Assembly (NCBI GenBank): GCA_028284125.1
Contig: JANQSI010000009.1
Span: 186,001-250,000, forward strand
Length of the DNA stretch: 64,000 nt
Origin: Cyclobacteriaceae bacterium
GTDB lineage: Bacteria; Bacteroidota; Bacteroidia; Cytophagales; Cyclobacteriaceae
Direction: 5' to 3'
In this document: piece after piece, positions 27,015 to 35,489 of the stretch
Layout of the letters: every line of letters starts with the position of its first letter
How positions within the stretch are numbered: position 1 is the first letter of the stretch
Made by a program: the position numbers and the translations under genes
The notes under the pieces: generated by a model
The model's input: only the letters and a program-made list of their open reading frames with translations
Databases searched by the model: none
Told to the model about the DNA's origin: nothing

Positions 27015-28046
27015 ATGAAATGTGTGATATTCTTCTTCTCCTCGTTGTTGGCTGTAACATGCCTATCTCAGATCATTCACACTGAATTATCTAATCCTAT
27101 TGACTCGTTGATTGAAAATGAAAAGAAACTCGATTTCTGTGGCTCTGTACTAGTAGCAAAAGGTGATCGGATCATCCATCAAAAAGATTATGGCTTGGAA
27201 CCAGGCAATAGTTATTCATACTGGATAGGATCTTTGTCAAAACAATTTTGTGCGACCGCCATCTTGCGATTACAGGAAATGAATTTACTGTCGGTTTCAG
27301 AACCTGTTTCGAACTATATAGAAGAAATTCCTCTTGCCAAGACAGATATTACTTTTCATCAACTATTAACGCACACTTCCGGCTTAGGAGATAATTATTC
27401 GGCTGATGGCATTACCAATAGAAATGAAGCCATCAAAAAAATCCTCTCTATGGAAAGGGAATACCCAGGTGAGTACAGCTATTCCAGTGATGGGTATCAA
27501 CTTCTTGCATTATTAGTTGAAATCATTAGTGGAAAGTCTTACGAAGAGTTTCTTCAATCTGAATTTTTTGAACCACTTGCAATGACACAAACTGGATTTT
27601 CGGGTGATCAAAAGAGATGGAACGCCTTAACTACTCCATGGACTAAAAAAAGAAAAAAAAGCCCGCAAGAGTGGTCACTAAATTATGGTTATAAAGGTGC
27701 TACTGGAGTCATTACCTCTACGGTTGACTTAATGAAATGGAAGTCCGCTCTGTTCCAGGGACAAGTACTCAACAAGGAAACAATGGCGCTACTATTTAAA
27801 AGCCATGTTCAGAAGAGTGGCGACTTATACTATGGATACGGTTGGAATATCATTAACACCAAAAGAGGGAAAGAAATCCTGCACTCCGGATCCGATGATT
27901 TCATTCATCATAACTCATCTATGCGGATTTTTGAAGAGGCGAATATCACCATCATCGTGCTGGACAACCAAGGGCAATTTAAAAACTCAACCAAATCCAG
28001 AATTCTTGTTTCCAAATTAATTCCAATAGTGTTTGAAGATATTTGA
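27015..28046 (+). CDS. Serine hydrolase, class C beta-lactamase/penicillin-binding fold
   Basis: A 343-residue protein starting at the ATG at 27015, with a GGGAG ribosome-binding site; a TTG four codons earlier is less likely. A signal peptide precedes a beta-lactamase-related domain: SLSK (the catalytic SxxK) near residue 75, YSSDGYQLL (the YxN-type motif) near residue 155, and HSGSDD near the end in place of KTG. The family includes D-aminopeptidases, esterases and PBP-like proteins. A true beta-lactamase is not implied. It is probably periplasmic and monocistronic. Confidence 0.88.
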   Translation: MKCVIFFFSSLLAVTCLSQIIHTELSNPIDSLIENEKKLDFCGSVLVAKGDRIIHQKDYGLEPGNSYSYWIGSLSKQFCATAILRLQEMNLLSVSEPVSNYIEEIPLAKTDITFHQLLTHTSGLGDNYSADGITNRNEAIKKILSMEREYPGEYSYSSDGYQLLALLVEIISGKSYEEFLQSEFFEPLAMTQTGFSGDQKRWNALTTPWTKKRKKSPQEWSLNYGYKGATGVITSTVDLMKWKSALFQGQVLNKETMALLFKSHVQKSGDLYYGYGWNIINTKRGKEILHSGSDDFIHHNSSMRIFEEANITIIVLDNQGQFKNSTKSRILVSKLIPIVFEDI

Positions 28047-28098
28047 TTCGAATGTATAGAAACATTCAAAACTTACAATCAAATACAGTCCGGATAAT

Positions 28099-28124
28099 AG
28101 CATAAGCTCTCCCCCACTTATGCT
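28099..28124. terminator. Hairpin between convergent genes, possible terminator
   Basis: Eight-base stem AGCATAAG/CTTATGCT with a 10-base C-rich loop, in the 101-bp gap between two convergent genes. There is no T-run on either side, so terminator function is uncertain. Confidence 0.3.
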
Positions 28125-28147
28125 CTTGGTCGAGGTGGTTAAAAGCC

Positions 28148-29764
28148 TCAGTTCAATTCCTCCAGATCACTCTTCGAATACCTGATCATATTTTCTCGCT
28201 CACTTGCGGAAAGATCCGGATCATTGTCAGCAAGAGCAAGGGCCTTATTATAATGTTTGATGGCCAACTCATTTTGATCGGTCAGCATGGAATAATAGGC
28301 CAGGTAGTAGTTCATACGTGCCGATTCCGGATAGCTATCGCATCCAAGCGCATAGAGTCGCTGACGGTAGGTGTACGCTTCGTCCTTCTGCCACGCAAGC
28401 CAACTCCGATAATCTTTGTAAAAAGCCATCGAATAAGGTTGAAGATTCCCGTTCTCTTTTAACTCCCGATAAATCCGCTCGATCTCTTCAAATCCGTCTT
28501 TCATGAATAGATCTTTCAGCACTGCAATGTTTGGTGGAGTCGGGAGTCCCTCCAAAACAAACGTGCTGTCAATCTCAGTCCGCGAATTCAGGAAGGAAGC
28601 ATCAAAGAGCTCCTTTGTTTTACCCTTGACTTTTTGATCCAGAAATCTCAACACGAGTTGATGTGCTTCTTCGAATCCCTTTTGTGTATTCCCCTTATGC
28701 TTACCAAGAATATCCTGAACAAACGCATCGAACATCCCATAATTGAGCATGGCGAACTCTGACATACCCGAAAATCGAGCATAGTACTTATCAGCGTACT
28801 TCAATTGAAAAGTGTATTCCGGATCAATGGACGGGTGATTGGAATAAATGATTAAGATGGGAACCGTAATGTTCTCCGGTAAATAAAAAACCGATTCATT
28901 CAACAGGCCCTGCTCAAAAGCACTTGGAAGTCCTCCCTCCAAACTGATCAGCGCTTTGATCTTTTCATTTCTTGAGACAGCAGCAGCACCAACAGAAGAT
29001 GAGATCGCATTAGCTAAAAAAGCCACTTTATCCATATCAACATTGAGTTGTTCACTCATCTTTCCCAATACGAACTCGAAATCGTCAACGGCTACTTCTA
29101 ACCCGATTGAGGATATCTCCATTCCCGAAGAAAACCGACCTTTTGGTGTAAAAGCTACCACCACGTATCCATGACTCGCCAGGTATTCGCACGTAATACT
29201 TTGAAATGCTGGACTGCCACCATTTGGATAAACCACCACTGGAAATTTCTCATTGATCGGAGTTGCATTGAGTCGACCATAAACATCTAACTCAAGCAGT
29301 TGATCAAGATGCTCGCTTGTAAAATCCTCCTTAGTCCCCCCTATTACTCCCACGGTAACATTTCCAAGACCCTCGGTCTGGTCAATCATCGTCTTTTTAG
29401 CAAAAGCACGTTGTTCCTCCGATTCTCCAAAATTCGTTTGTCGGCCTCTCAGATCAACATAGTGTGAATAGTTGATTCTGTCACCCGAACCATGCTTCGC
29501 CGGATACCAGACATTAATCTGAAACTGACGACCCAGTTCAACTTGGTGATTAGGTGTCAGGTTTCCATCCCAATCGGAATAGGGCACACCATTTCTTGTT
29601 TGATCGTACGCAAAGACCGTCTTGTACCCTACTGCGTACTTCCCTAAATCAAGATTTCCCATGACCGGCGGACGCTCATTGATTGCGGGTTCTGTTCGAC
29701 ATCCGCTTAACCCGATAAGTATCGAAAGTACAATTGGCAATTTCATTTTACTGTTGGTATTCAT
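28148..29764 (-). CDS. Lipoprotein alpha/beta hydrolase with C-terminal TPR region
   Basis: This 538-residue protein has a lipoprotein signal (VLSILIGLSGC) and an N-terminal alpha/beta-hydrolase domain of the dienelactone-hydrolase/PAF-acetylhydrolase sort (FQINVWYPAK, FPVVVYPNGGSPAFQS, YLASHGYVVVAF). The nucleophile region reads FLANAISSSVGAAAV, lacking the classical GxSxG glycine, so activity is uncertain. The C-terminal 120 residues are helical with a TPR-like ELAIKHYNKALALADNDPDLS. It is transcribed divergently from the PadR gene at 29916, and the two share a 151-bp regulatory gap. The substrate may be an ester or peptide in the envelope. Confidence 0.8.
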   Translation of the reverse strand: MNTNSKMKLPIVLSILIGLSGCRTEPAINERPPVMGNLDLGKYAVGYKTVFAYDQTRNGVPYSDWDGNLTPNHQVELGRQFQINVWYPAKHGSGDRINYSHYVDLRGRQTNFGESEEQRAFAKKTMIDQTEGLGNVTVGVIGGTKEDFTSEHLDQLLELDVYGRLNATPINEKFPVVVYPNGGSPAFQSITCEYLASHGYVVVAFTPKGRFSSGMEISSIGLEVAVDDFEFVLGKMSEQLNVDMDKVAFLANAISSSVGAAAVSRNEKIKALISLEGGLPSAFEQGLLNESVFYLPENITVPILIIYSNHPSIDPEYTFQLKYADKYYARFSGMSEFAMLNYGMFDAFVQDILGKHKGNTQKGFEEAHQLVLRFLDQKVKGKTKELFDASFLNSRTEIDSTFVLEGLPTPPNIAVLKDLFMKDGFEEIERIYRELKENGNLQPYSMAFYKDYRSWLAWQKDEAYTYRQRLYALGCDSYPESARMNYYLAYYSMLTDQNELAIKHYNKALALADNDPDLSASERENMIRYSKSDLEELN

Positions 29765-29827
29765 ACAATTAATCCGTTTTAGATGCTTCGTTGAGTTCCT
29801 TCATTACGAACATATTTATAATATGTT

Positions 29828-29912
29828 CCGATTTTGCCGATGTAATCTAATTATTATATCGGCAAAACCGAAACTAATTTATCTCGTATATTAGTTTGGC
29901 AAAACCGAAACT
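29828..29912. promoter_or_regulatory. Cluster of three related operator-like repeats before the second PadR gene
   Basis: Two 15-bp direct repeats, GGCAAAACCGAAACT, start at 29861 and 29898. An inverted copy (CCGATTTTGCCGAT) lies at 29828-29841. The first two form a palindrome with one mismatch in the CGGTTTTGCCGAT arm. The third ends 3 bp before the PadR ATG. They probably bind the PadR protein and may also control the divergent lipoprotein gene. Confidence 0.55.
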
Positions 29913-29915
29913 TAT

Positions 29916-30254
29916 ATGAAAGGGACATCACTGGGAGAATTTGAAGAGCTCTGTTTACTGGCTGTCGGAATCTTACAAAAAGATGCATACGGCGTGTCAG
30001 TTAAAGAAGAAGTAGAAAAGTATACCGGACGTAAATCCACCCTTAGCACAATTCATTCTACCCTAATCCGTCTGGAGAAAAAGGGATTTCTGGAATCCAG
30101 GATGGGCGGTGCTACTGAGTTACGCGGTGGACGAACAAAGCGAATTTTCCAGATTACCTCGCTTGGTAAAAAGGCCATGAATGAAGCTCGTGAACTACGC
30201 AGTAGAATGTGGGATCACATCCCGAAAATTTTGTGGGAAGGAGGAACTGCATGA
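29916..30254 (+). CDS. PadR-family transcriptional regulator, second copy
   Basis: This 112-residue PadR regulator is closely similar in layout to 26189-26521: SLGEFEELCLLAVGILQKDAYGVSV, then STLSTIHSTLIRLEKKGFL, and a wing with RGGRTKRIFQITSLG. Its stop overlaps the downstream permease start (ATGA at 30251), so both are made from one mRNA. Operator-like repeats sit immediately upstream. It likely represses this operon in response to an unknown ligand. Confidence 0.9.
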   Translation: MKGTSLGEFEELCLLAVGILQKDAYGVSVKEEVEKYTGRKSTLSTIHSTLIRLEKKGFLESRMGGATELRGGRTKRIFQITSLGKKAMNEARELRSRMWDHIPKILWEGGTA

Positions 30255-32881
30255 AGAAGGGCCAGCCACCTAAATGGATCATCAAACTGATCGAATGGTA
30301 TTGCCATCCCGACTACTCGAAGGAGATCGTAGGTGACTTGCAAGAACTATTTGTTAAGTGGAAGTCAGATAAAGGTCCTTTCAGAGCTAACCTACTTTAT
30401 GCTTTCAATGCCCTCCTATTTGCACGGGCATACAATAACAGATTATTACAGAATTCCTCAAGATCGAGCCAGGTAATGATGATCAGGAATTACTTTTTTG
30501 TGTCAGTGCGCGTGCTCATGAAAAACAAGGTCACGTCTGCGATAAACATTTTAGGGTTAAGTCTTGGCTTATTAGGCTTCACGTACATTGCCATCTTCAT
30601 AGCTCAAGAACGAAGTTTTGACCAACACCACCAGGATCATGAAGAGGTGTATCGACTGGTTCTCGGTCCTCTCGATCAAAATATTGGGTCGTATTCCATC
30701 ACGGGAGCTGCGATGGCTCCAATTCTGCAGAAGGAATATCCAGGAATCAAGTCCTTTGCCAGGTTTAGGCGTTTTCCGTCGTTGGTCTCAAGAGAAGATC
30801 AAATGTTCTATGAAAATGAGTTCTACTTCACGGACGCTGCTGTCTTCGATGTTTTCACGCACACGTTCCTGGAAGGAAATCCAAAAGACGCATTGAAAGA
30901 ACCAAATTCCCTGGTAATTACCGAGTCCAGTGCGTTGAAAATATTTGGATCAAGCAAGAATATTGTTGGTCAGACACTCACGATCGACAATCAGCTCAAT
31001 TACACAATCACCGGTGTAATTGATGACGTTGAAAGCAACTCACACTTCAAGTACGACTATCTGGCTTCTATCGCTAGCATCCCAACACACCACAATGTGC
31101 CATTACGGACATACCAAATGACGTCCTGGTACGCCCACTACTTCTACACCTTTTTCAGATTGGAGAAAAATACCGATCCGATGCAGCTGGATCAACAAAT
31201 CAGAGATGCAGCCAAATATCATTCGGATCCGGACAACTATGAGTTGTATGGAACCAACATGGGGCTTTTCCTACAGCCGCTAGCTGAAATTCACTTGGAC
31301 CCTCTTTGGGGCGAGATCAAACCGCAAGGGAATAAGGACACCTTGTCGATCCTTGGCATTATTGCCATTGTCATACTGGCATTAGGGACATTTAATTACA
31401 CCAATTTGACCACTGCCCAGTCCATCAAGCGATCAAAAGAGGTCGGATTAAGAAAAACACTAGGGGCAGCGAGGGCACAGCTGATTCACCAATTCATTAT
31501 GGAATCTGTCTTAATCACATTGGCTTCTTTGGGGATAGCGATCAGCATCGTGCAACTCACACTCCCCTACTTCAACAACCATTTCAACTCACAATTAACC
31601 ATCTGGACGATGGAGACGCTTCCGATACTGGTCTTTGTTTTTATATGTTCCCTGGCGGCCGGTCTTATTGGGGGTATGTATCCTGCCTTTATTATTTCAT
31701 CATATAAACCCACAGCTATTTTCCGAGGGATTCAGAAAACTCAAAAAGGAATATCGTTTCGCAAATTGATCGTACTGGCTCAATTTGCCATTTCCATGAT
31801 CTTAATTTCATCGACCATTATTATCTACCAGCAAGTCGCATTCATGAAAAATACGGAGCTGGGAATAGATACGGAACAGATCATGGTCATTCCAACAAAC
31901 GGTAATTCCAGCATCAACTCACAATTTGAATTACTTAAAGAACGCCTGGAACAGCTGCCGGAAGTATCACATGCGACTATTGCGGAATTAACACCCGGAG
32001 ATTTGTTTAGCGGCATCATTGCCAGGTTCGAAGGAATGCAAGACAACCGGAATTTTCCAACAACGGGCGTAAGCTTTGATTATATGAAAACGTTCGGGCT
32101 TAAGCTACTAGCCGGAAGGGACTTTGATGTCACCATTTTATCTGACTCCACCGAACGAGCGATTATCAATGAAACGCTGGCAAAACAATTGGGGTGGTCT
32201 CCAGATGAGGCTGTTGGAAAAACGTACGATTTTGGTGGTGACAATGTCACTCCCGGAAAGGTAATTGGCGTAATGGAAGATTATCACTTTAACTCCCTCA
32301 AGTCACCCATTTTCCCTATTGTTCTAACGATCAGACCCGATTTTTATGATAAGATTTCCATTCGTCTGGCAGGAGGAAATGTTGCGCATGGCGTTGAAAA
32401 AGTAAAAGAGATCTGGCAAAGTCAATATCCCAATTGGCCTTTTGAGTACTATTTCGCTGATGACCATTTTTACAAGGAATACGAAGCTGAGCAGAAATTT
32501 GGTGGGCTAATCTTTTCATTTTCTTTAATGGCCCTTGTAATTGGAAGTTTTGGTTTGCTTGGAATCGTACTGATCGATACCCGTCATAGACTGAAGGAAA
32601 TTTGCATTAGAAAGACCCTCGGTGCGGGTATCTCGAATATCCTGAAGGTATTGTCAGTAGAGTATCTTAAAATAATTGCCGCGGGTATTGCTATCAGTAT
32701 CCCGCTTTCCGCATTGTTCGCACGCAATTGGCTTCAGGATTTCGCCTATCAGATGAAATCCTATACATGGATCATTTTAAGCGCACCTTTCATCGTCGTT
32801 CTGGTGGCACTATTAACCATAATTGTTCTGTCTATTAATGCATCAAAAGTTAACCCGGTGGAAGTTCTAAGAGATGAATAG
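30251..32881 (+). CDS. FtsX/MacB-type ABC transporter permease, second PadR-linked copy
   Basis: An 876-residue permease starting at the ATG at 30251, which is preceded by GGAGG and overlaps the PadR stop. Reading from 30209 would place 14 residues inside PadR and is rejected. The prefix domain (PKWIIKLIEWYCHPDYSKEIVGDLQELF) mirrors the copy at 23598. Helix 1 (TSAINILGLSLGLLGFTYIAIFI), a MacB-like periplasmic domain, FtsX domain 1 (SIKRSKEVGLRKTLGA), a second periplasmic domain and FtsX domain 2 ending in NASKVNPVEVLRDE follow. No ATPase subunit is encoded next to it. The substrate is unknown. Confidence 0.9.
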   Translation: MKKGQPPKWIIKLIEWYCHPDYSKEIVGDLQELFVKWKSDKGPFRANLLYAFNALLFARAYNNRLLQNSSRSSQVMMIRNYFFVSVRVLMKNKVTSAINILGLSLGLLGFTYIAIFIAQERSFDQHHQDHEEVYRLVLGPLDQNIGSYSITGAAMAPILQKEYPGIKSFARFRRFPSLVSREDQMFYENEFYFTDAAVFDVFTHTFLEGNPKDALKEPNSLVITESSALKIFGSSKNIVGQTLTIDNQLNYTITGVIDDVESNSHFKYDYLASIASIPTHHNVPLRTYQMTSWYAHYFYTFFRLEKNTDPMQLDQQIRDAAKYHSDPDNYELYGTNMGLFLQPLAEIHLDPLWGEIKPQGNKDTLSILGIIAIVILALGTFNYTNLTTAQSIKRSKEVGLRKTLGAARAQLIHQFIMESVLITLASLGIAISIVQLTLPYFNNHFNSQLTIWTMETLPILVFVFICSLAAGLIGGMYPAFIISSYKPTAIFRGIQKTQKGISFRKLIVLAQFAISMILISSTIIIYQQVAFMKNTELGIDTEQIMVIPTNGNSSINSQFELLKERLEQLPEVSHATIAELTPGDLFSGIIARFEGMQDNRNFPTTGVSFDYMKTFGLKLLAGRDFDVTILSDSTERAIINETLAKQLGWSPDEAVGKTYDFGGDNVTPGKVIGVMEDYHFNSLKSPIFPIVLTIRPDFYDKISIRLAGGNVAHGVEKVKEIWQSQYPNWPFEYYFADDHFYKEYEAEQKFGGLIFSFSLMALVIGSFGLLGIVLIDTRHRLKEICIRKTLGAGISNILKVLSVEYLKIIAAGIAISIPLSALFARNWLQDFAYQMKSYTWIILSAPFIVVLVALLTIIVLSINASKVNPVEVLRDE

Positions 32882-32963
32882 CAATGGCTTAGTGCAAGTA
32901 CAATCGATATTTTTTCACTTAACTAAAATGCTATTCCTCCCGACTCCTACTAAGACCCCTTTG

Positions 32964-32984
32964 GCGCGGAAGTTTATTTCCGTG
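32964..32984 (+). repeat. REP-like hairpin, copy 4, overlapping a stop codon
   Basis: GCGCGGAAGTTTATTTCCGTG, a one-base-longer version of the hairpin. The minus-strand DUF1295 gene ends inside it: its last residues and its TAA at 32974-32976 come from the repeat. Confidence 0.7.
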
Positions 32985-33750
32985 ACCTTGAGGACAGCCT
33001 CGGAAACAAGGCAGGCACCTGTTTCTTGTATGCCTGATAAGCTTGGTTCACTTCATACTTTCGTTCCAGCATTGGCACACCAGAAACATAGCGTATAAGC
33101 AGTGTAATGGTCAAAGGACCAATGATAAAAACCAAACTTCCAGGAAGCGGCCATACGATTAAATAAATACCCCACCACATGACAACCTCTCCGAAATAGT
33201 TAGGATGGCGAGAAAAGGCCCATAAACCTGATTTAAGAATATCCTCTTTATGTTTTCGCTCAGATATGAAAGTTGCCAACTGACGATCTCCGACCACTTG
33301 CCAGTAAAATCCAATAAGCCAGATAACGATACCTGCTACAATGAAAATTGACCAATACGAAGTGGAGAAGGAAGCCGCATATAAGACGGGTGAAATGATC
33401 ATCAACAAAAACATTGATTGAAGGACGTAAACCTGCAGAAACGAGCGAACATAAAATGAACGGCCCCACTCCTTCCGCCATTGCAAGTATCTAAAATCTT
33501 CCGATTTGCGACGATTCCGCTTATACAAATAGAAACTCAGTCGAATTCCCCAAATAAACGTCAGAAGATAGCAAACGCCTACTATGGGGTGAATAGGTCT
33601 CATAAGTGCGAGATAAGTGCACAGCAGGACAAACCCCATTCCCCAGCCAATATCTGCTACGTCGTTACGCTTCAGAAAAATCGAGATCAAAAACCATACA
33701 ATGATATGACCTCCCAATAGAATGGCACTTTCTAAGAAAACATCGCTCAT
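32974..33750 (-). CDS. DUF1295-type membrane enzyme (steroid reductase/ICMT-like fold)
   Basis: A membrane protein of about 258 residues starting at the ATG at 33750, which overlaps the DUF2177 stop (ATGA). An upstream frame extension to 33816 lies inside that gene and is rejected. Six or seven membrane helices are visible, with conserved NDVADIGWGMGF, GIRLSFYLYKRNRRKSEDFRY, and the C-terminal signature SRHPNYFGEVVMWWGIYL. That signature is shared by DUF1295, 3-oxo-5-alpha-steroid 4-dehydrogenase and isoprenylcysteine methyltransferase families. It probably acts on a lipid or isoprenoid using NAD(P)H or SAM. Its C-terminus falls in a REP-like repeat. Confidence 0.85.
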   Translation of the reverse strand: MSDVFLESAILLGGHIIVWFLISIFLKRNDVADIGWGMGFVLLCTYLALMRPIHPIVGVCYLLTFIWGIRLSFYLYKRNRRKSEDFRYLQWRKEWGRSFYVRSFLQVYVLQSMFLLMIISPVLYAASFSTSYWSIFIVAGIVIWLIGFYWQVVGDRQLATFISERKHKEDILKSGLWAFSRHPNYFGEVVMWWGIYLIVWPLPGSLVFIIGPLTITLLIRYVSGVPMLERKYEVNQAYQAYKKQVPALFPRLSSRSRK

Positions 33751-34157
33751 CGGTTCATCCATTGGGTAATGAAATACCCGCTTGCACTGACGGTAGCTGT
33801 CAGCACCATACCCCACAAAATGTCTACCATCACTACTTTAATAGGCCAGTTCCTTAAGGTCGCCAGGTTCGTCAGATCGTACGTGGCATAAGTAAAAAAT
33901 CCGAAAAGGGCTCCATAAATGATCGCATACGTAAGGGACTGCTTTTCATGAGCCGGAAGAATAACAAAAAGGAAAATTCCAACGATGAATAGCAGGTAAA
34001 AAACAATAGCTGCTGTCCAGTTAACTTCTTCTGCAAGAAAATCTGATAAATGCCGTCCATAAAAGTTTTTGGCAATAACTCCTAACCATAACAGGTCTAC
34101 TGCGAAGAAAACAACGGTAGTTAGCAGATAACTTCCGATCAATTTAGCAAATGGCAT
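33747..34157 (-). CDS. DUF2177 family membrane protein
   Basis: This 136-residue protein has four membrane helices and the family motifs FAVDLLWLGVIAKNFY, ATYDLTNLATLRNWP and MVDILWGMVLT. DUF2177 genes are often paired with DUF1295 or cyclopropane-lipid genes, and here the two overlap by 4 bp. A role in membrane lipid modification is an inference from that association. The function is otherwise unknown. Confidence 0.85.
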   Translation of the reverse strand: MPFAKLIGSYLLTTVVFFAVDLLWLGVIAKNFYGRHLSDFLAEEVNWTAAIVFYLLFIVGIFLFVILPAHEKQSLTYAIIYGALFGFFTYATYDLTNLATLRNWPIKVVMVDILWGMVLTATVSASGYFITQWMNR

Positions 34158-34240
34158 ATATCTATATTTTGTTTCAAATGGTAAACCCCAAAATGGAGTA
34201 ATGGTTTGAAAGACACAAACTGTAAGAGTTGCTTCCTATA

Positions 34241-34260
34241 GCGCGGATGTTACTTCTATG
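34241..34260 (+). repeat. REP-like hairpin, copy 5 (degenerate)
   Basis: GCGCGGATGT-TACTTCTATG with two arm changes, in the gap between divergent DUF2177 and DUF427 genes. No other feature is clear in this 188-bp gap. Confidence 0.55.
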
Positions 34261-34345
34261 ATAGTAAGACCGAAGGTTTGGTTCTCCCGACACACTCGGA
34301 TGGATTTAGCTACAAACATTATTTATGAATCATGGTTGGTAAAAT

Positions 34346-34840
34346 ATGCTAAAAAAGAAGATCAAACCAGGACCTGGACAGGAATCAGTTTGGGACTACC
34401 CCCGCCCACCGAAACTTGAGCCGTTCAGAGGTCACATACGCATTGTTCTGGGTGGGGAGATTATTGCGGATTCGAATCAATGTTTTCGCATGTTAGAAAC
34501 CAGCCATCCTCCAACGTATTACATTCCTGTTAATGATTTTACAAATGGCTCACTGCAAGAAGTGGATGGAAGTTCTCTTTGTGAATTTAAAGGCCTTGCA
34601 CATTACTACGACATTAAGTCTGGGCAAAAGGTAGCACAGCGTGCCGGCTGGGGGTACAAAAAGCCATCTGGTTCCTACCCACAGTTGAAAGATAAAGTTG
34701 CTGTCTATGCGCATCAAATGGATGCTTGCTACGTAAACGATGAGCTGGTACAGGCCCAGGAAGGCGACTTCTATGGCGGATGGATCACTAAAGCAATCGT
34801 TGGACCTTTCAAAGGCGGTATTGGGACCTTTGGGTGGTAG
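34346..34840 (+). CDS. DUF427 domain protein
   Basis: This 164-residue soluble protein matches DUF427: ESVWDYPRPP at the N-terminus, HIRIVLGGEIIADS, the conserved ETSHPPTYYIP, CEFKGLAHYYD, then WGYKKPSG and YAHQMDACYVNDE. The family is a small beta-tent fold of unknown biochemical role. The gene reads toward greB, 63 bp upstream of it. Confidence 0.88.
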   Translation: MLKKKIKPGPGQESVWDYPRPPKLEPFRGHIRIVLGGEIIADSNQCFRMLETSHPPTYYIPVNDFTNGSLQEVDGSSLCEFKGLAHYYDIKSGQKVAQRAGWGYKKPSGSYPQLKDKVAVYAHQMDACYVNDELVQAQEGDFYGGWITKAIVGPFKGGIGTFGW

Positions 34841-34903
34841 TATCGATGCTTTGAATAAATCCTCAGATACCTTTTTTTTGCCGACTACTTTTATTTTGAA
34901 TGG

Positions 34904-35398
34904 GTGAGAAAGAAGCTAATTAGATCTCAATTGATTACACCGGAAGGAATGGAACGCCTAAAAGATGAACTTAATCACTTATGGCGTGTAGAACGACCGG
35001 ATATTACCAACAAGGTTTCGTGGGCAGCAAGTCTGGGAGATCGATCTGAAAATGCAGATTATCATTACAACAAGAAGCGCCTTCGAGAAATCGACAAACG
35101 ATTGCTGTACCTCCGAAAATGCATTGATAATTTCAAAGTCATCGAATATCATCCTCACATGAAGGATAAAGTCTCTTTTGGAGCCTGGGTAGAAATAGAA
35201 AATGCAGAGAAGGGACTAAAAAAACGATTTCGAATCGTGGGCTATGAAGAATTGATCGGCAACAAGAATTACATCTCAATGGACTCCCCTATGGCGAAAG
35301 CCCTGCTCGATAAGAAAGTTGGTGATGAAGTGGTCGTTGAAACCAAACTTTCAAACTTCATTTGGCGCATCCTTAAGATTGAATATGTGAAAAGCTAG
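34904..35398 (+). CDS. greB: Transcript cleavage factor GreA/GreB family (GreB type)
   Basis: This 164-residue protein starts at a GTG and has the N-terminal Gre coiled coil (LITPEGMERLKDELNHLW). The tip is ASLGDRSENADYHYNKKRLREID, carrying the acidic pair used for RNA cleavage in stalled RNA polymerase. The C-terminal FKBP-like domain (FGAWVEIENAEKG, then MDSPMAKALLDKKVGDEVVV) follows. The tip sequence favours GreB over GreA. A T-rich TATTTTG element lies directly before the start codon, so the transcript may have almost no leader; this is tentative. Confidence 0.9.
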   Translation: MRKKLIRSQLITPEGMERLKDELNHLWRVERPDITNKVSWAASLGDRSENADYHYNKKRLREIDKRLLYLRKCIDNFKVIEYHPHMKDKVSFGAWVEIENAEKGLKKRFRIVGYEELIGNKNYISMDSPMAKALLDKKVGDEVVVETKLSNFIWRILKIEYVKS

Positions 35399-35489
35399 TT
35401 GAAAGGGCAACAGATGAGATAGGTAATCGTTTGAGAATGCTAGCGCTTAAAGACTCCTACCATGGACTTGATAACCTTTACCAGGCAAC

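Noticed and set aside
32874-33098. 74-codon plus-strand frame after the second permease
   Set aside because: It overlaps the permease end and the antisense DUF1295 gene and includes a REP hairpin.
34836-34880. Possible terminator GGTAGTATC...GATACC followed by T8 after DUF427
   Set aside because: The stem is short and bulged with a loop of over 20 bases; not strong enough to annotate.
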